Below are positions 11,479 through 23,854 of a stretch of DNA of 64,000 bases, in pieces. The notes beneath the pieces were generated by a model, which was not told the DNA's origin, did not search any database, and was given only the letters and a program-made list of their open reading frames with translations. Origin of the DNA: Actinomucor elegans (lineage: Eukaryota; Mucoromycota; Mucoromycetes; Mucorales; Mucoraceae); assembly GCA_026027325.1 (NCBI GenBank), contig JAMSLZ010000001.1, forward strand, positions 4,340,001-4,404,000, written 5' to 3'. Position numbers and translations under genes: made by a program. Position 1 is the first letter of the stretch, and the number at the start of each line of letters is the position of its first letter.

Positions 11479-12718
11479 CTATCGATGATGCTGCCAGGAT
11501 AATTGATAATTGGGTTTCATCATGGTATTACCTGAATTAAAGGAAATAACACCTTGCATGTTTCTATTGGGGGTAGTAGTGCCATTTTCAATGAAATCGT
11601 CGCCTAAACTAGCTTCTGCAGCAATGTTCATACGTGCTTTTAATGCGGCACTTCGTTTGTTTGTTTGCTGTAGTTGAGGATCAGCCATCGAGTTTAATAA
11701 GAACTGTTCATCTGTCAATTCTTGTTCAGATACTGCAAATCCAGTTCGATGCGTCTTTTGCGGCTCTCTATCAGGTAAAACAACGCCTCTACGTGCTCGC
11801 GTGCTTCGTCTTTTTCGTCTATCATAGCATATTAGATTAATTCATTTTACTTTGTAACTACTCTTACCTTGCTTCTCTCATACGATCTTTCGACATTTTT
11901 TCGACGACTGCATCTGGTAATTGAATAACAGAAGGCGTGAACTGCTCAACGGCTTTACCATCCCGAATAATACGTTTCAAACGAGGTAAAAAGCTGTGTC
12001 TTATTTCATCATCAATTGTAGAATCAGTATTGAACTCGTATCCTACTAGTAACAATGATTTGATATAAACATGAATCTGCTCTCGTATAGAATGAGCAAT
12101 GGCAGTTCTACACGTACTAATAAGTATAATGCCTATATATGTATGAATTACTGTAACTTACTTGAATTCGCCAGCAAGACCAAGATCAGTAGTGAGCTTA
12201 TGTGCAAATTCCTCAGGCGAGTTGCGTGGACAGCCAATATCCCATTCAAATTGATCTACCAATTCCCAGTTTCCTACTGTAATATCCAACTTGATAACAG
12301 TTCTCAATTCGATGCCTTGTTTGTCGTGAATCTTTTCTTTGTCAGAATCCGCAGGCGTAGTACCATCTTCAACAGCAGTAGATTCTTCTATATCTTCCTT
12401 TACCATACTGGATGCGTTCAAACTATAATCCTCTATTTGTTCTCTGATGGCTTTTGCTATCTGATCTGAAAATATATTGGTTGGTAGCTTCAAATCTTCA
12501 CACATAACATCTGCAAACTGCTCAGGCGTAATCAAGGATTCTAACCGCTATAGTAAGTATTTGGCACATACCATCAAGTGTGATCTTACCATGCAAATTC
12601 CATGTAAACGTGTCTCTGAGCTTGTACCCTTCATGCTCCAATTCAATTCGAATAGGCACCAATGTATCTTCTTTCTTGGCTTGCTCTTCAAGTGCTTCCA
12701 TTGAACTATACACGCAAC

Positions 12719-12749
<31 letters not shown>

Positions 12750-13425
12750 AATACCAAGACCATGTTCAAACTTCCTTTATTACTTACAACTTGAACGTTT
12801 CCCGTTTACTTGCTCGATTCCTTTTCTTGCTACGAGGGAATCTTATTCGACTCTGCGTTCCGGTTGTACCATTGCCAAAGCCTCGATAGCCAGGTCCAAA
12901 GGCTACTGCAGGTCCATGTTGCATTCTTGTTCTTCTTTCCAAGCTAGCGAACTCGATTGCTCTCTTTTTACTTTGTGCTAGTTCGATATGTCTTTTATGT
13001 TGTAAATTCAACGTGTCTTGGTAAGCTTCGTCTCGCAATTGATACTGCTGTAACTGTTGGCGTTGGGCATCTGTTTCTACGGGCACAATTTTGGTAGGTT
13101 CCGCGTTTACTGGATTAATGGGTGGGTTAATGGAAGGTACAATAGGTTGTTGTGATGTTTGCTGTTGTGATGGAAGTGTTATTTGAGGTTGAGAAGGTCT
13201 GGATGGATATACGCCAGCATTTGGTAGCCTCATCATGGACATCTCTTTGGGTTGACTCTGCATGATGCGCTGCTGCTGTAGTAATTGCTGTTTATTGTAT
13301 TCATCCCAGTTCTGTTGTGGTGGTGGATAACCTCTTGATTTCTGCTGCATCATGGCGGCTAAACGCTGTTGTTGTTGCAGCATTTGCATTTGCTGAAACT
13401 GTAGATTACTGAGATTGTTTTGCAT
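11479..13425 (-). CDS. SNF5: SWI/SNF (or RSC) core subunit Snf5/SMARCB1
   Basis: Core subunit of SWI/SNF-type nucleosome remodellers in the nucleus. Five exons, 13425-12788, 12705-12590, 12540-12162, 12107-11868 and 11818-11479, sum to 571 codons (570 residues). The N-terminal 150 residues are strongly glutamine-rich. The two tandem SNF5 repeats are clear: repeat 1 runs from LVPIRIELEHEGYKLRDTFTWNL through LITPEQFADVMCEDL, and repeat 2 from ELRTVIKLDITVGNWELVDQFEWDI through SPEEFAHKL and AIAHSIREQI. A basic patch RRKRRSTRARRG follows. The donor at 12589 was preferred over a later GT because it restores the family reading TFTWNLHESLITPEQF. Intron 1 carries a T tract of about 28 bases on the coding strand. 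Snf5 and its RSC paralogue Sfh1 cannot be separated with certainty; the Q-rich N-terminus favours Snf5. Confidence 0.93.
12719..12746 (-). repeat. Poly(T) tract in SNF5 intron 1
   Basis: About 28 A on the plus strand, i.e. T on the SNF5 coding strand, making a very long pyrimidine tract within the 82-base first intron, about 13 bases before the acceptor. Confidence 0.9.
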
Positions 13426-14735
13426 GGTTGAAATTTAGAAGGAAGAAATACAACAAAATCCTGCATAATCCTTCTGGCTCGCTGAGAGAATATAAAATCA
13501 GTTACGCCTGTGATTTCATTAAGATAAAAAAAAAAATACCCCTTAATATTATCTATCACGATTCTTATATCGTGAGCTGTCAATATAAACATCACTTTGA
13601 AGTTACAGTTATTAATACAAAACCATTCGCTACATATATAAGTATTTGTGGATACTTTTTAGCACTTTTTTTTCTATGTACGAAGATTAATCAGCAAAAA
13701 ACTCAATTATCAAGAAACTATAGGTTTATCAAAATTCTAATGGCACGGTCAGTTATATTTATACGCCATCTGAAGCGCAATAAAAGTATCTGAAAACTCT
13801 GTTATAAGATCTTTTACCAATTCTTACAAGCTTGCTAAGTCGTAACCACGTCAAAGTAAATGATTTTAGATCCGAAAAAAATTGCGTTCACCAATCATCA
13901 CATCACTATTTAATTCTCGCTGTCCAATAAAAAAAAATCCCGTCAAAATTTGAAAAAAATTTCATGTATACCCCTAAATATGAAAAATCCAAAACTTCAA
14001 CAGTATTTCTAGTAATAAACTTTTTTTGTTAGAAGCATGATTTTAATATGCAGTTGTTTAATATTATTTCAAATTTTTTCTTATAAGTAAAAAGTGAAGT
14101 TGTTGATTGAAAACAAAATAACTTGAGAGTTATATCTACATCTAAAATAATTCGATATTTTGATATCAAGAAAAGTGTAGTTTTTCAACCATTTGATTTT
14201 TAGTGAATTTTTTAGTAAACTCTATTAATACATTTGCTAAAAGTTCGAATTTGCTTATTATTCAAAGATCATATTAAAGTTTGTGGACCTGAATTCCTTA
14301 GATTATAAAAAAAAAAAAAAAAAATCATTATCATTTCGATTTTATCATCCGGCATCCAATGAAAATTTATAAAATTACGTGTTCAAATTCCGCTGCCAAT
14401 CAAATAGTCTACTCAGTCTATTCATGTTTAAGGTCTTGATTTGTACCTTTCACTCGAGCGAAACAAAAGGAAAAAAAAAGAGCGAATAAACTAATACTAC
14501 TTAGCTTCTGAAGATATTGTCTTATTACATACCAAACGTCTTGGAAAGTGATCGAAAAAAACCGAGAAAGCAGCAGAAAACACGGATTGATCACGTCACT
14601 ACTCTACAAGAACTTGTTTGAAGCGCGTGTTTTTTTCAAAGTGAGAAAAATTTGACAGCGCTTATTCAATAATTTTTATTTTATTCTTCACGTTTCTACT
14701 TTCCTCCATCTTCATCATCATTCTCATATAACAAA
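13426..14735. other. Divergent promoter region SNF5 / CCT2
   Basis: About 1.3 kb between the oppositely oriented SNF5 and CCT2 starts. AT-rich with several A runs, including about 17 A at 14308-14324. No coding exon seen. Both promoters must lie here. Confidence 0.5.
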
Positions 14736-16679
14736 ATGGTAATCTAGACACATTCTTTCCACTGAATATCAAGTACTGATCTATGTATTCATTGTGTGTG
14801 ATATTTTTAGTCTTTAGCTCCTGTCAATATTTTCCAGGATCAAGCAACCGAAGAAAGAGCTGAAAATGCTCGTTTGGTAATAAATCTCGGTACATGTCAC
14901 CTACAGAAAATATATATTTAACGTGTTTTATGGATAGTCTTCTTTTATTGGTGCTATTGCAGTAGGTGATCTTGTCAAGAGTACTCTTGGTCCCAAGGGC
15001 ATGGTAAAACAAAGCTTATGATCTTTCACTTTTTGCCCTGTATTGACACGTAATTAGGACAAGATTCTTCAATCAGCTACCACTGGCGAGATCTTGGTTA
15101 CCAACGATGGTGCCACCATTTTAAAGTCTATTGCTTTGGACAATGCAGCTGCCAAAGTGCTTGTAAATATTTCCAAGGTACAAGATGATGAAGTTGGCGA
15201 TGGTACTACTTCTGTCTGTGTCTTGGCTGCTGAACTTTTACGTGAAGCTGAGCATTTAGTCAACCAACATATCCACCCTCAAACTATCATTGAAGGTTAC
15301 CGTCTTGCTTCTGCCGCTGCATATAAAACTTTGGAAGAAAGTGCTATTGACCATAGTTTGGATAAAGACTTGTTTCGTCAAGATTTGATCAACATTGCAA
15401 AGACTACACTTAGTTCAAAAGTATTGTCTCAAGATAAAGAGTACTTCTCCAAGTTAGCTGTGGATGCTGTTCTTCGTCTCAAGGGCTCCACTAATCTCGA
15501 AAACATTCAAATCATCAAAAAGCCTGGAGGAAAGTTGATGGATTCTTATTTAGATGAAGGTAAGACACGTCTTAAGGGAGCGATAGCGCAATGTATACTG
15601 ATAGAGTATGTTATAGGTTTCATTTTGGATAAAAAGATTGGTGTCAACTGTCCCAAGCGTATTGAGAATGCCAACATCTTGATTGCTAATACATGTAAAT
15701 TGCATCTGATAGTGTTTCTTAATGTTTTATTAACTCTTTCTCTCTTCCTCCTAGCTATGGATACTGACAAGATCAAAATCTTTGGTGCACGTGTTCGCGT
15801 CGATGCCACTGGTAAACTTGCTGAACTTGAACGTGCTGAACGTAACAAGATGAAGGAAAAGGTTGAAAAGATCAAAGCTCATGGTATCAATTGCTTTGTT
15901 AACCGTCAATTAATCTACAACTGGCCCGAGCAATTATTAGCTGACTCTGGTATTGCTACCATTGAACATGCTGATTTCGAAGGTGTTGAACGTTTGGCTT
16001 TGGTCACTGGTGGTGAGATCACCTCCACCTTTGATCACCCTGAACTTGTTCAGTTGGGTCACTGTGATTTGATTGAAGAAATCATTATTGGTGAAGACAA
16101 GTTGATCAAATTCTCTGGTGTTGCTGCTGGTGAAGCTTGTACTATTGTTCTTCGTGGTGCCACACAGCAATTATTGGATGAAGCCGAAAGATCACTTCAC
16201 GATGCTCTTTCTGTGCTCTCTCAAACTGTGCGCGAACCTCGTACCGTTCTTGGTGGTGGTTGTTCTGAAGTCTTGATGTCCAAGGCCGTTGACGATGTGG
16301 CTGCAAAGACCGCTGGTAAGCGCGCCATTGCTGCTGAATCCTTCTCCAAGGCCCTTCGTCAAATGCCTACTATCTTGGCTGATAATGCCGGTTTCGATTC
16401 TTCTGAATTGGTTTCTCAATTGAGAGCTGCTCATTATGAGGGTAAGACTACCGCTGGTTTGGATATGGTTAATGGTACTGTGGCTGATGTCAGAGAATTG
16501 GGTATTACTGAATCATACAAGCTCAAGAAGCAAGTTCTTTTATCTGCTTCTGAAGCTGCTGAGATGATTTTAAGAGTTGATAACATTATTAGATGCGCTC
16601 CTCGGTAAGTCTTTTGTTGAAAACTTATGGCTTTCGTTTATACTAACTGTTTATTTGCTATAGTCAAAGACAAGGTTAA
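14736..16679 (+). CDS. CCT2: Chaperonin CCT/TRiC subunit beta
   Basis: Subunit of the cytosolic eight-membered TRiC/CCT ring that folds actin, tubulin and other proteins with ATP. Seven exons: 14736-14738 (the ATG alone), 14811-14876, 14938-15003, 15058-15559, 15617-15694, 15755-16604 and 16664-16679, giving 526 residues, the normal length for CCT-beta. Group II chaperonin signatures are present: [49 protein letters not shown] split between N-terminal exons, and [13 protein letters not shown] with the C-terminal ATP-site block GLDMVNGTV. The beta-specific N-terminus [14 protein letters not shown] identifies the subunit. Codon choice is biased to C/T-ending codons, as expected for a well-expressed gene. 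The single-codon first exon is unusual but fits the splice sites and the conserved second residue. Confidence 0.95.
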
Positions 16680-17622
16680 ATAAAAGGAACGCTTTGAAAT
16701 AGTTTGATTGTAAAAAAAAAAAGAAAAAGAAATAAAAAGCTCTATGTATCATGATGATATACATGGTATTTATACACCCAATTTTCTATGTTGATCTCTA
16801 GAACATCAGTCCTATGAAGGATACACCCATATACACTAAAAGAATGCATTATCTGAATACAACAGCTATTGATGTTTTTAAATAATTTTTATTATCTGCT
16901 TTATTATAAATAATTATCTTATCCAGTCTTTTCTTCTATGCTATTACTCCAAGAATAAATGGACTGTTCAATACAACACGACACTCTCGCTGATAAATAA
17001 CGCCTGTCTTCATTTAGTGTTGTTCGTATTCACATGAATATACTGTGCTCATTACGCAAATACGTCAACCAAGCAAGGATTTTAGTAGGCGCAACCAATT
17101 CATTTTAAACAAGTGATAGTCGCCAGATGCGATATTAAACTGCAATTCCTTGAGATATTCAAAATGGTAAAACCTAAATTTTGTCATAAACCACTTATAT
17201 GGCATTATTTTTAATTAACAGTTTGCTGTAAATTATAATAGTAAATTGACTATAATTGTCTATAAATTTCTCGATCGATTTCGTTTCAATGTCACATCAG
17301 ATTAGTATTCCATGTGCAAAATGAGTTAATACATTAGATGGAACACTACATATTTTTCAGTCATCTTTACTATACTGAATTATATGCTGTAATTTTCATT
17401 ATGTCAAGTGGATATTTATTTCTTTGACTTCCGGTCCAGTAATATGGTAATCAAAAAGTACACCATAAACTGTGATACAAGATCAGGATTAGGGGATTTC
17501 TCATGAAGAACACTTGTTGATGTAGGCAATAATGATGTTTATGTACTACTGTACAACAAGCTCATACACGCTAATATCTTTGTCTATATGTTATTCTTCA
17601 TCTTTATCTTTTCATTTATACT
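16680..17622. other. Intergenic downstream of CCT2, with one dispersed-repeat copy
   Basis: No gene seen. A copy of the dispersed repeat core lies at about 17261-17302. Confidence 0.4.
17261..17302 (+). repeat. Dispersed repeat core, solitary copy
   Basis: Reads TCTCGATCGATTTCG then TTTCAATGTCACATCAGATTA, matching the core seen in tandem at 39.8-40.4 kb (opposite strand) and 43.8-44.0 kb (same orientation as here). The flanks on the 3' side (CATGTGCAAAATGAG) also match the TAGCTCATGC-type flank of other copies loosely. Confidence 0.5.
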
Positions 17623-17775
17623 CTATTTAAAACGACCTTTTTTTTGTGTGTGTAGTTCCCGCCTTTGAACAATAAGCTGTCCCATTTCTTCATTAAATTC
17701 TCTGATAGCTTTACTATTGACTGGAGCTTCGTATTGATATGGCTTTTCAAATGGTTTATCAAGATACTCTTCCAT
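17623..17775 (-). CDS. Small ORF, 50 residues, unknown
   Basis: On the minus strand an ATG at 17775 opens 50 codons ending in TAG at 17623. The product is strongly charged (begins MEEYLDKPFEKPYQYE, contains AIREFNEEMGQLIVQRRE, ends KKGRFK) and looks like a genuine short alpha-helical protein rather than translated AT-rich spacer. An in-frame stop lies shortly upstream, so either this is the complete protein or an unseen exon joins after that stop. No family recognised. Confidence 0.4.
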   Translation of the reverse strand: MEEYLDKPFEKPYQYEAPVNSKAIREFNEEMGQLIVQRRELHTQKKGRFK

Positions 17776-18049
17776 TGGCCGCCGAGTAGTTTTTTAGCTG
17801 GGCCCCTCTAAATCATTTATTCACTTTCAATAAAGAAGGAAGGTTCATTGTGCCTTATGAACAAGGATTTCAGCGGAGCAACTGAGTAGATCAGAGTGTT
17901 CTATTTTACTTTTTGGAGTGGTCATTTTATTATCAATATGCTGTACTCATTCAAATATGATGGATGAACGTAGCTTGAAGGGACTGCTCTAAGGAGAAAA
18001 TAAGAAGTGCAGTACTCTAGTTTACTCAGTCGTTGCTCTGAAGATGCTT

Positions 18050-18253
18050 GTTTGTAAGTAACAGTAAACCCTTTTCTTCAGTGAAATGGGTAGGTGTCTC
18101 TAGAAAAGGGCAAGTAAATTCGCAGTCATCAGTTGATGGAAAAATGCCCTGTGTAGAATGGATAAAACCTATCAACGCTTGAGGAAGGCTGAAGTATGGA
18201 CTTGCTAAAACGAATCGAATAAGAAAAGGAAGTTCGCTTTTTGCATCACACAA
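18050..18253 (-). CDS. Possible exon of an unknown gene
   Basis: An open frame on the minus strand reads SELPFLIRFVLASPYF, then ALIGFIHSTQGIFPS and CPFLETPTHFTEEKG, a composition unlike random AT-rich DNA. It has no good ATG at its beginning and may be an internal exon with a donor after the EEKG codons. A possible continuation is on the same strand below 18000 (VPSSYVHPSYLNEYS), but I could not join the parts convincingly. Function unknown. It could be a gene remnant. Confidence 0.22.
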
Positions 18254-18411
18254 ATGCTAGCTATATCGAAGCAATTGATTTATAAATGAAAGGCCGGCGT
18301 ATTTGAACGATGAAGAAATTGGTTTTATTATTGTATATAAAACCAATTTGATTAACCCTTTGTCTATATATCGCGTTTTGAATAGTTATAGATACACAAA
18401 ATTGCTGGTTC

Positions 18412-18569
18412 ATGGATTACGGTAAGTTTGTTTTTTACCCAAGCTAATCTAGTTTACTAACGTCAAGCAAGTTTTAGGTACTACTACTTCTTATTTCTTC
18501 TTCAGTAGTAGTAGTGGTGGTTCTAGCAATCCAATTCTCTCTTTTACCCGCAAGGATTTCGGAGTATAA
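18412..18569 (+). CDS. Tiny spliced ORF, 33 residues, unknown
   Basis: ATG at 18412 opens 10 bases of exon. An intron of 56 bases follows with a textbook donor (GTAAGT), branch point (TTTACTAAC) and acceptor (TTTTAG), and then an in-frame second exon 18478-18569 ends in TAA. The product is Ser/Gly-rich with the C-terminus TRKDFGV. The intron signals are too good to ignore and argue for a plus-strand transcript here, but the short product could be only part of a longer gene or a 5' UTR frame. No family recognised. Confidence 0.3.
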
Positions 18570-21289
18570 TTGAAGTGGAGTAATGGTTGGGATGTGCACT
18601 TTGTTTATAGAGTGTAAAAGGGTTCGATTTCCTTACTTTACCTACTTGTTGGGACCCACTACTCAATGGACATGCGTTGCTTGATTCCTAATCTGTATTC
18701 TTTTTTTTTCTTTTTTTTTTGGTATTCATAAATGAACTTGTTTGTTGCCGTCAAGATTTTCATTTATACTGGTCTTTTACTTTCTTGCATTGCTTAGTTT
18801 ATCTATTATTGTTACATAACCAATAGAGTCATTAATTCATCGTGCATTCTAATAAATAAGAGTATGAAAAAAAAAGAGAAACTAATAACTACCTAAAATC
18901 TCGTATTTTACTGTCTGTGATGAATATTTGATCCTTTTCTCAAGTTGACTGAAAGGTAGACTCATGAAGATAAAATGAATACAAAGCTTTAATCCTAGAC
19001 AATATTAGAAGTATAATAGGGCTTAAATTTATAAATATCATTCCATCTAGAGTTTTAAGTATTAGTTGGATACGACTCTTGGCTAGAATATGTAGAAAAG
19101 AACATGCATTGCTTTTAATGCGCTATTTGGTAATGCCAGAAATATGAATATGTTTAATCAGGGTGCTCTTTATTCGATAGTATTATTGAAGTATGACTGG
19201 GAAAATATGACATATGGATTGCAGTATGTAATACAGCTTAGTATAATAATTGCATTCCAGTTAGATGTAAGTTTGGAAGGCATATAATTTTTTACTTTTA
19301 TATTGAGCAAGGTCTTTCTCCTCGTTTTGTTGTAAAGCATACATCATTCTAAAAAGAACTGAATGTTGTATAGATCATATTATTAATATCTAGAGGAGCA
19401 AATAGGTATGCACTTTTATTTGATTACAATTACTATTTCAATTTTAGGTATGTATCAAATTGTGAATGATCCATTTTTTAGAGACAGCGTAATAAAATAC
19501 AAGATCTCTTGGCCGATCTTGATCAATTGTCACATTCCATAGATAATGTATGTTAATCTGTCTCTAATTCAATGCATGATTCTTTAACATCTGTTAATTT
19601 AAAGTGTTTAATAATAACAATTTTTCTTTATATATATGCTATGGTGATATGGCTTTGCCAGTATCATTATAGCAAATGCTGAATGAGATGCCTTTACTTG
19701 TTCAAAGCACTGATTAGAAACTATTAATCAATGATATGATACATCAGTTTAGCCGTCCATCAAGAATATACAGGTAAACCTATTAGGGTGCATATAGTTC
19801 TTTTTATCCACAACCAAAACATGAACGTGGCTGTTTACGACTAATGTAAAAATGCACCCAAGATATGCCTTATAAGATTAGCCTTTGTGTCGGAATTTCA
19901 AACGATTGAATCCCGCCGGAACACAGAGAATATTGCAGGCCGGGTAAACCGTTCATTTCCGGCTAATATAGTGATAGGGCTTAAACTTTGAAACCCATTC
20001 AATTAGATAGTGCAATCATGTAATTAGTATCATTAATTCTATTTGGCACGAACTGGGAATACGGTTTCAGACAACGGACAATAATAAGAGTGGGGCGTGC
20101 GTTTCAAACACGAGATTTGCATTGGTTATATAGTAAACTAATGTGAACAGCTTCCAAGTACCATTTTGGTATATGATTTGAATGTAATACAGTACTAGCT
20201 TTTTCGCCTTGAAAAGCATGATTCGTCAGTAAACTTAGTATATGTTTTGTTCTCTATCGCCTTAACTTTGATCAATTATCCCAGATATAGAAATGCACGC
20301 GCGAGATCATCGGCCAAAAGCTGATCGATTATGCCAACTTTTTAAGAACCATTTATGCAGATACTATACCTTGAACAGGGCACTTGATACTTACTATACT
20401 TTAGCTCAAATGATGCTCAAACCCCTCGCAGTCAGCATCATTGTGATACTACTGGAATGCAGTGTCCTGCTATCACTGGGCTACACGACTTCGCGGCATC
20501 TGAATCGATGACGCAGTTTGAACAATAAATGTGCCCTGGTTATTGTTTGCTGGAAACAACAACTGTTTAATGAATGTCATCATCATATGTGCTTTATCTT
20601 TGTTCTATCTTCTGTTTGTTGGTTTATCTTTAGTATGTTAGATTGATATTGAATGATTAACCTTAAAAAACTATTAGCTATAAACTGCAACACACTATGC
20701 TATTGTTGCGAAATTTGAGTTTCATTTGTAGAAACAAGTACCAACTGCATGGTACACAACGTGATATTCGCACAGTCAAGTTTCAGGCATTTCAGTATAA
20801 GCAATCTATAATAGCCTATTAATCGTATCAAAGGGTTTAATAAGCCTATCAAATGATATTAATGATATATCAGCTAGGCTGGCCAAGTTCAATGTTTATC
20901 GGAATTGCAATTATACGCTAAACCATAAACTAGATCAATGAACACAGAGATATGCTTTTGATAGGTTTCTGAGTACAGATCACTCATGTGAGCCCATAAT
21001 GTAAAGATCTAGTAATATAAACCAAATATGTTCAGATTTCACTGAGACTAATGATCTCATAAGGTCAGTTTTGACATATCAGTTGAAGAAGAGCTCCGAT
21101 AATCTTCGGAGAACATATACACTTACGCAAAATACGTAATTTAGTCTTATCTATAGCCTATATCCGATGAATCTGCGCTATTTGAATCGTACTAATTATC
21201 TATTAAGGTACCTTCAAGAAACTGAAACCTATCTCCACTATATAAGCGGGCACTTTATTTTGCATTTTTTCTTTTGTAACAAATTCAAT
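18570..21289. other. Gene-poor region upstream of the PKA gene
   Basis: About 2.7 kb with no exon that I can defend. A more GC-rich patch at about 19885-19970 (CCGCCGG, GGCCGGGTAAACCG, TTTCCGGC) stands out from the AT-rich background and may be a regulatory module of the PKA gene or part of an unrecognised transcript. A 72-codon frame at 20293-20511 has no motif. Confidence 0.4.
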
Positions 21290-23086
21290 ATGGATCTTAT
21301 TAATAAAGGAGTTCAACTTATTCGTCGATCTACACTCACAAAGCATAGACGCAACACAAGTCAAGATTTGAATACATCTTCACCACCATCACCTACTATA
21401 TCTAAAACTCCAAGTATCACTAGCAGCATTACCAGCGATGAAGGCAGTTGTTATTCAGGTGGATTCCATAATCTAATGACTCCAGGACAAACTCCACGCA
21501 GAAATTCAGCAGCAAATCCACCTGCTTCTATTACTATTACACCAATGATGAGCTCACCGCCACAATCTCCAGTCAATAAAAACAGTTTCAAAGGTATAAA
21601 TGACAGCAGTTCCCTTTTAAAGTTGCATACTAACTTTAGTTATTAGACTCTATACCCATAATCCACAATAGTCACCAAGAACCTCAAACACATCGTATTC
21701 CAAAGCACATCCCAGATTATCTTTCATCCTCACCAACACGTGCTTCTCCACTCTCACCTCTCCCTAGACCTGCTTCTGTGGAAGACGGCTACTTTAGCAT
21801 CCCAACTTCAACAGATACTGCAGCTGATTCGCCGCTCTCTCAAGAAACCAATCCATCCATGACCTTATCGCCGCCTTCTTCTTCCGACAAGAGCTCCGTC
21901 TCAAATCCACCTCGCTCTCCAATGAAGTCACATTTTTCTCCTCGCCCAAAACATGTTAGCCGGGTCAGCACCCACGCCGTGCCTCGCACAAGGGTGAACC
22001 CCCATAAACAGCGCCGCAACCAACACCGCAAGCTGCGATTGGACGATTTTGTGTTAAAGCGCACGGTGGGCACAGGCTCCTTTGGCCGTGTTCATTTAGC
22101 TCAAAGCAAAGTCAACAATAAGCATTATGCCATCAAAGCGCTGGATAAATATGATGTTGTTCGCCTTAAGCAAGTCGAACATATCAACAACGAACCTACC
22201 ATTTTGAGAGAGATATCCCATCCTTTCTTGGTGACTTTATGGGATGCTTTCCAAGATGATTCACATTTATTCATGGTCATGGATTATGTGCCAGGCGGTG
22301 AACTCTTTAGCATTCTTAGAAAACAAAAGGTACATATACATAATATTTGATAGGTTTCATTTTACTGATAGCATTCTTTATCATTAGAAATTCACTGAGC
22401 AAACTGCCAAATTTTATGCTGCTGAAGTTCTTTTGGCTTTAGCTTATTTGCATGAAAATGGTATTGTGTATCGAGACCTCAAGCCCGAAAACATCCTTAT
22501 CGATGCTCGTGGCCATGTTAAATTAACCGACTTCGGCTTTGCTAAACGTGTCGATAATATGACTTGGACTGTCTGCGGAACACCCGACTACTTAGCTCCT
22601 GAGATCATTCTCTCGAAAGGATACACTAAAGCTGTCGATTGGTGGGGTTTAGGCGTTCTCATCTTTGAGATGGTCGTTGGGTAAGTTTCAAAATTCATTT
22701 GCCAAAAAAAAAACCAATACTAATTAATTGCTTCATTATTTAGCCGTGCTCCATTCGTTGATAAGAATCCAGTGAATCTATATCAAAAAATTTTGGAATG
22801 TCAAGTTGATTGGCCCGAAGATATGAGCCCTGACTTGAAGGACCTTTTGCAGAATCTATTGACTGCCGATATTGAAAGCCGGTATACGAGTGAAGAAATC
22901 AAAGAACATGTCTGGTTTGAAGATTTAGACTTTGAACAAGCTTTGAAGCGCAAAATCAAGCCTCCATACATCCCTAAGGTCAAAGACGATGGTGATACCA
23001 CTTGCTTTGCTAAATACAAAGAACCTGTTCACATGTATGGTAACATTCGTGGTGACCCATTCAAATCAAAGTTTCCTGCTTTTTAA
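21290..23086 (+). CDS. pkaC: cAMP-dependent protein kinase catalytic subunit
   Basis: Catalytic subunit of PKA, an AGC-family Ser/Thr kinase released by cAMP and controlling growth, carbon use and morphology in fungi. Four exons, 21290-21593, 21647-22329, 22388-22680 and 22744-23086, give 540 residues. The first 228 residues are a Ser/Thr/Pro-rich extension typical of fungal PKA-C. The kinase domain starts at [20 protein letters not shown] and shows the glycine loop, YAIKALDK lysine, VYRDLKPEN catalytic loop, TDFGFAK, the activation-loop threonine in [14 protein letters not shown], and VDWWGLGVL. The AGC tail ends in FPAF, matching the C-terminal hydrophobic motif with a terminal Phe. The ATG at 21290 was chosen because the preceding in-frame residues look like untranslated sequence. 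All catalytic residues are present. Confidence 0.95.
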
Positions 23087-23310
23087 ATTATCTTTTATCA
23101 TACCTCGCTGCCCTTTGTTTTCCCTTTCATCCATCACCATCTGTATATATCACGCCTTAAGACGAACTCAAATTACATGCATACCTATACTAGAAAATAA
23201 AAAGACTGCTACTGATAGAAATTTTTGATTAAACAAAAAAAGATACTTGACTATAAATGAATACATGTTGTTGAATTAGATATCTTTTTCAGATTTTACG
23301 ACTCATTTTG

Positions 23311-23486
23311 AGTATAGTCTACTTATCAAATACAGCATTAAATCGAAATAGGTTATAATTCTGGTACCAATCACTAAAATTTAATATACTCATACTACAT
23401 TGGCCAAACGAGGCTTGAATAAACATGGCTGTTTATTATGAACATATACTGGTCATCAGATACGGCATCAAATGAGAGTTGGTCGA
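23311..23486 (-). repeat. Two diverged dispersed-repeat copies
   Basis: Two cores are recognisable in minus orientation, near 23311-23352 (ATCAAATACAGCATTAAATCG) and 23455-23486 (ATCAGATACGGCATCAAATG, then GTTGGTCG). They are spaced by about 140 bases and lie just outside the left arm of the long inverted repeat. Confidence 0.4.
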
Positions 23487-23538
23487 AAAATGTAAAAATA
23501 TTAAGTAATGAAAAAAGGGATATCTTAGGTTCAAATCT

Positions 23539-23854
23539 CCAAAAATTAATTCCTTTGTAAAGTGTGAATACATTAACTTCGAAATACTATCTATTAGTAA
23601 TATAAATTTAGCATATTTGAAACTATGCAAATATATTTATTTTATATTTTTTTTTATATTTAGGAATACACGGGTTATGGATGTATTTAAAGAAAAAAGA
23701 AAAAATCAGCTTGTCATCAAAGTAAACTCCATAGATTAAATGAAAAACAAGATGACATTTACGTCAGTTGATGGGCAATTAACTTTTGCACAAACATTAT
23801 TAGTTATTTTTATGAGTCTCTGGATATACCCACTATCCAAATCTCGGTTTAAAA
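23539..23854 (+). repeat. Left arm of a long inverted repeat
   Basis: About 316 bases beginning CCAAAAATTAATTCC and ending CAAATCTCGGTTTAAAA. Its reverse complement recurs at 25611-25922. By eye the arms differ only at a T-run length, two or three single bases and one 3-base insertion, so they are about 98-99% identical. Confidence 0.9.

Noticed and set aside
11479..11540. Possible last intron in SNF5 starting at GGTAATACC
   Set aside because: The continuous frame already ends sensibly, and the proposed acceptor (GGCAG) gains nothing.
12541..12571. 31-base intron in SNF5 using the later GT donor
   Set aside because: Shorter than other introns here; the GTAAGA donor at 12589 gives 49 bases and restores the SNF5 consensus.
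18562..18640. tRNA-like cloverleaf pieces around GGGTTCGATTTCC
   Set aside because: An acceptor-like stem (GTGGAGT/ACTTTAC) can be drawn, but the D arm is wrong, the invariant C after the T loop is T, and the total is only about 67 bases.
19650..19760. Sequence GCCAGTATCATTATAGCAAATG resembling the 5' region of U4 snRNA
   Set aside because: Only a short match. The U4 stem pairing, the GCCAAUGAGG continuation and an Sm site were not found.
20293..20511. 72-codon frame MHARDHRPKADRL
   Set aside because: No recognisable motif or supporting splice sites; isolated in a gene-poor region.
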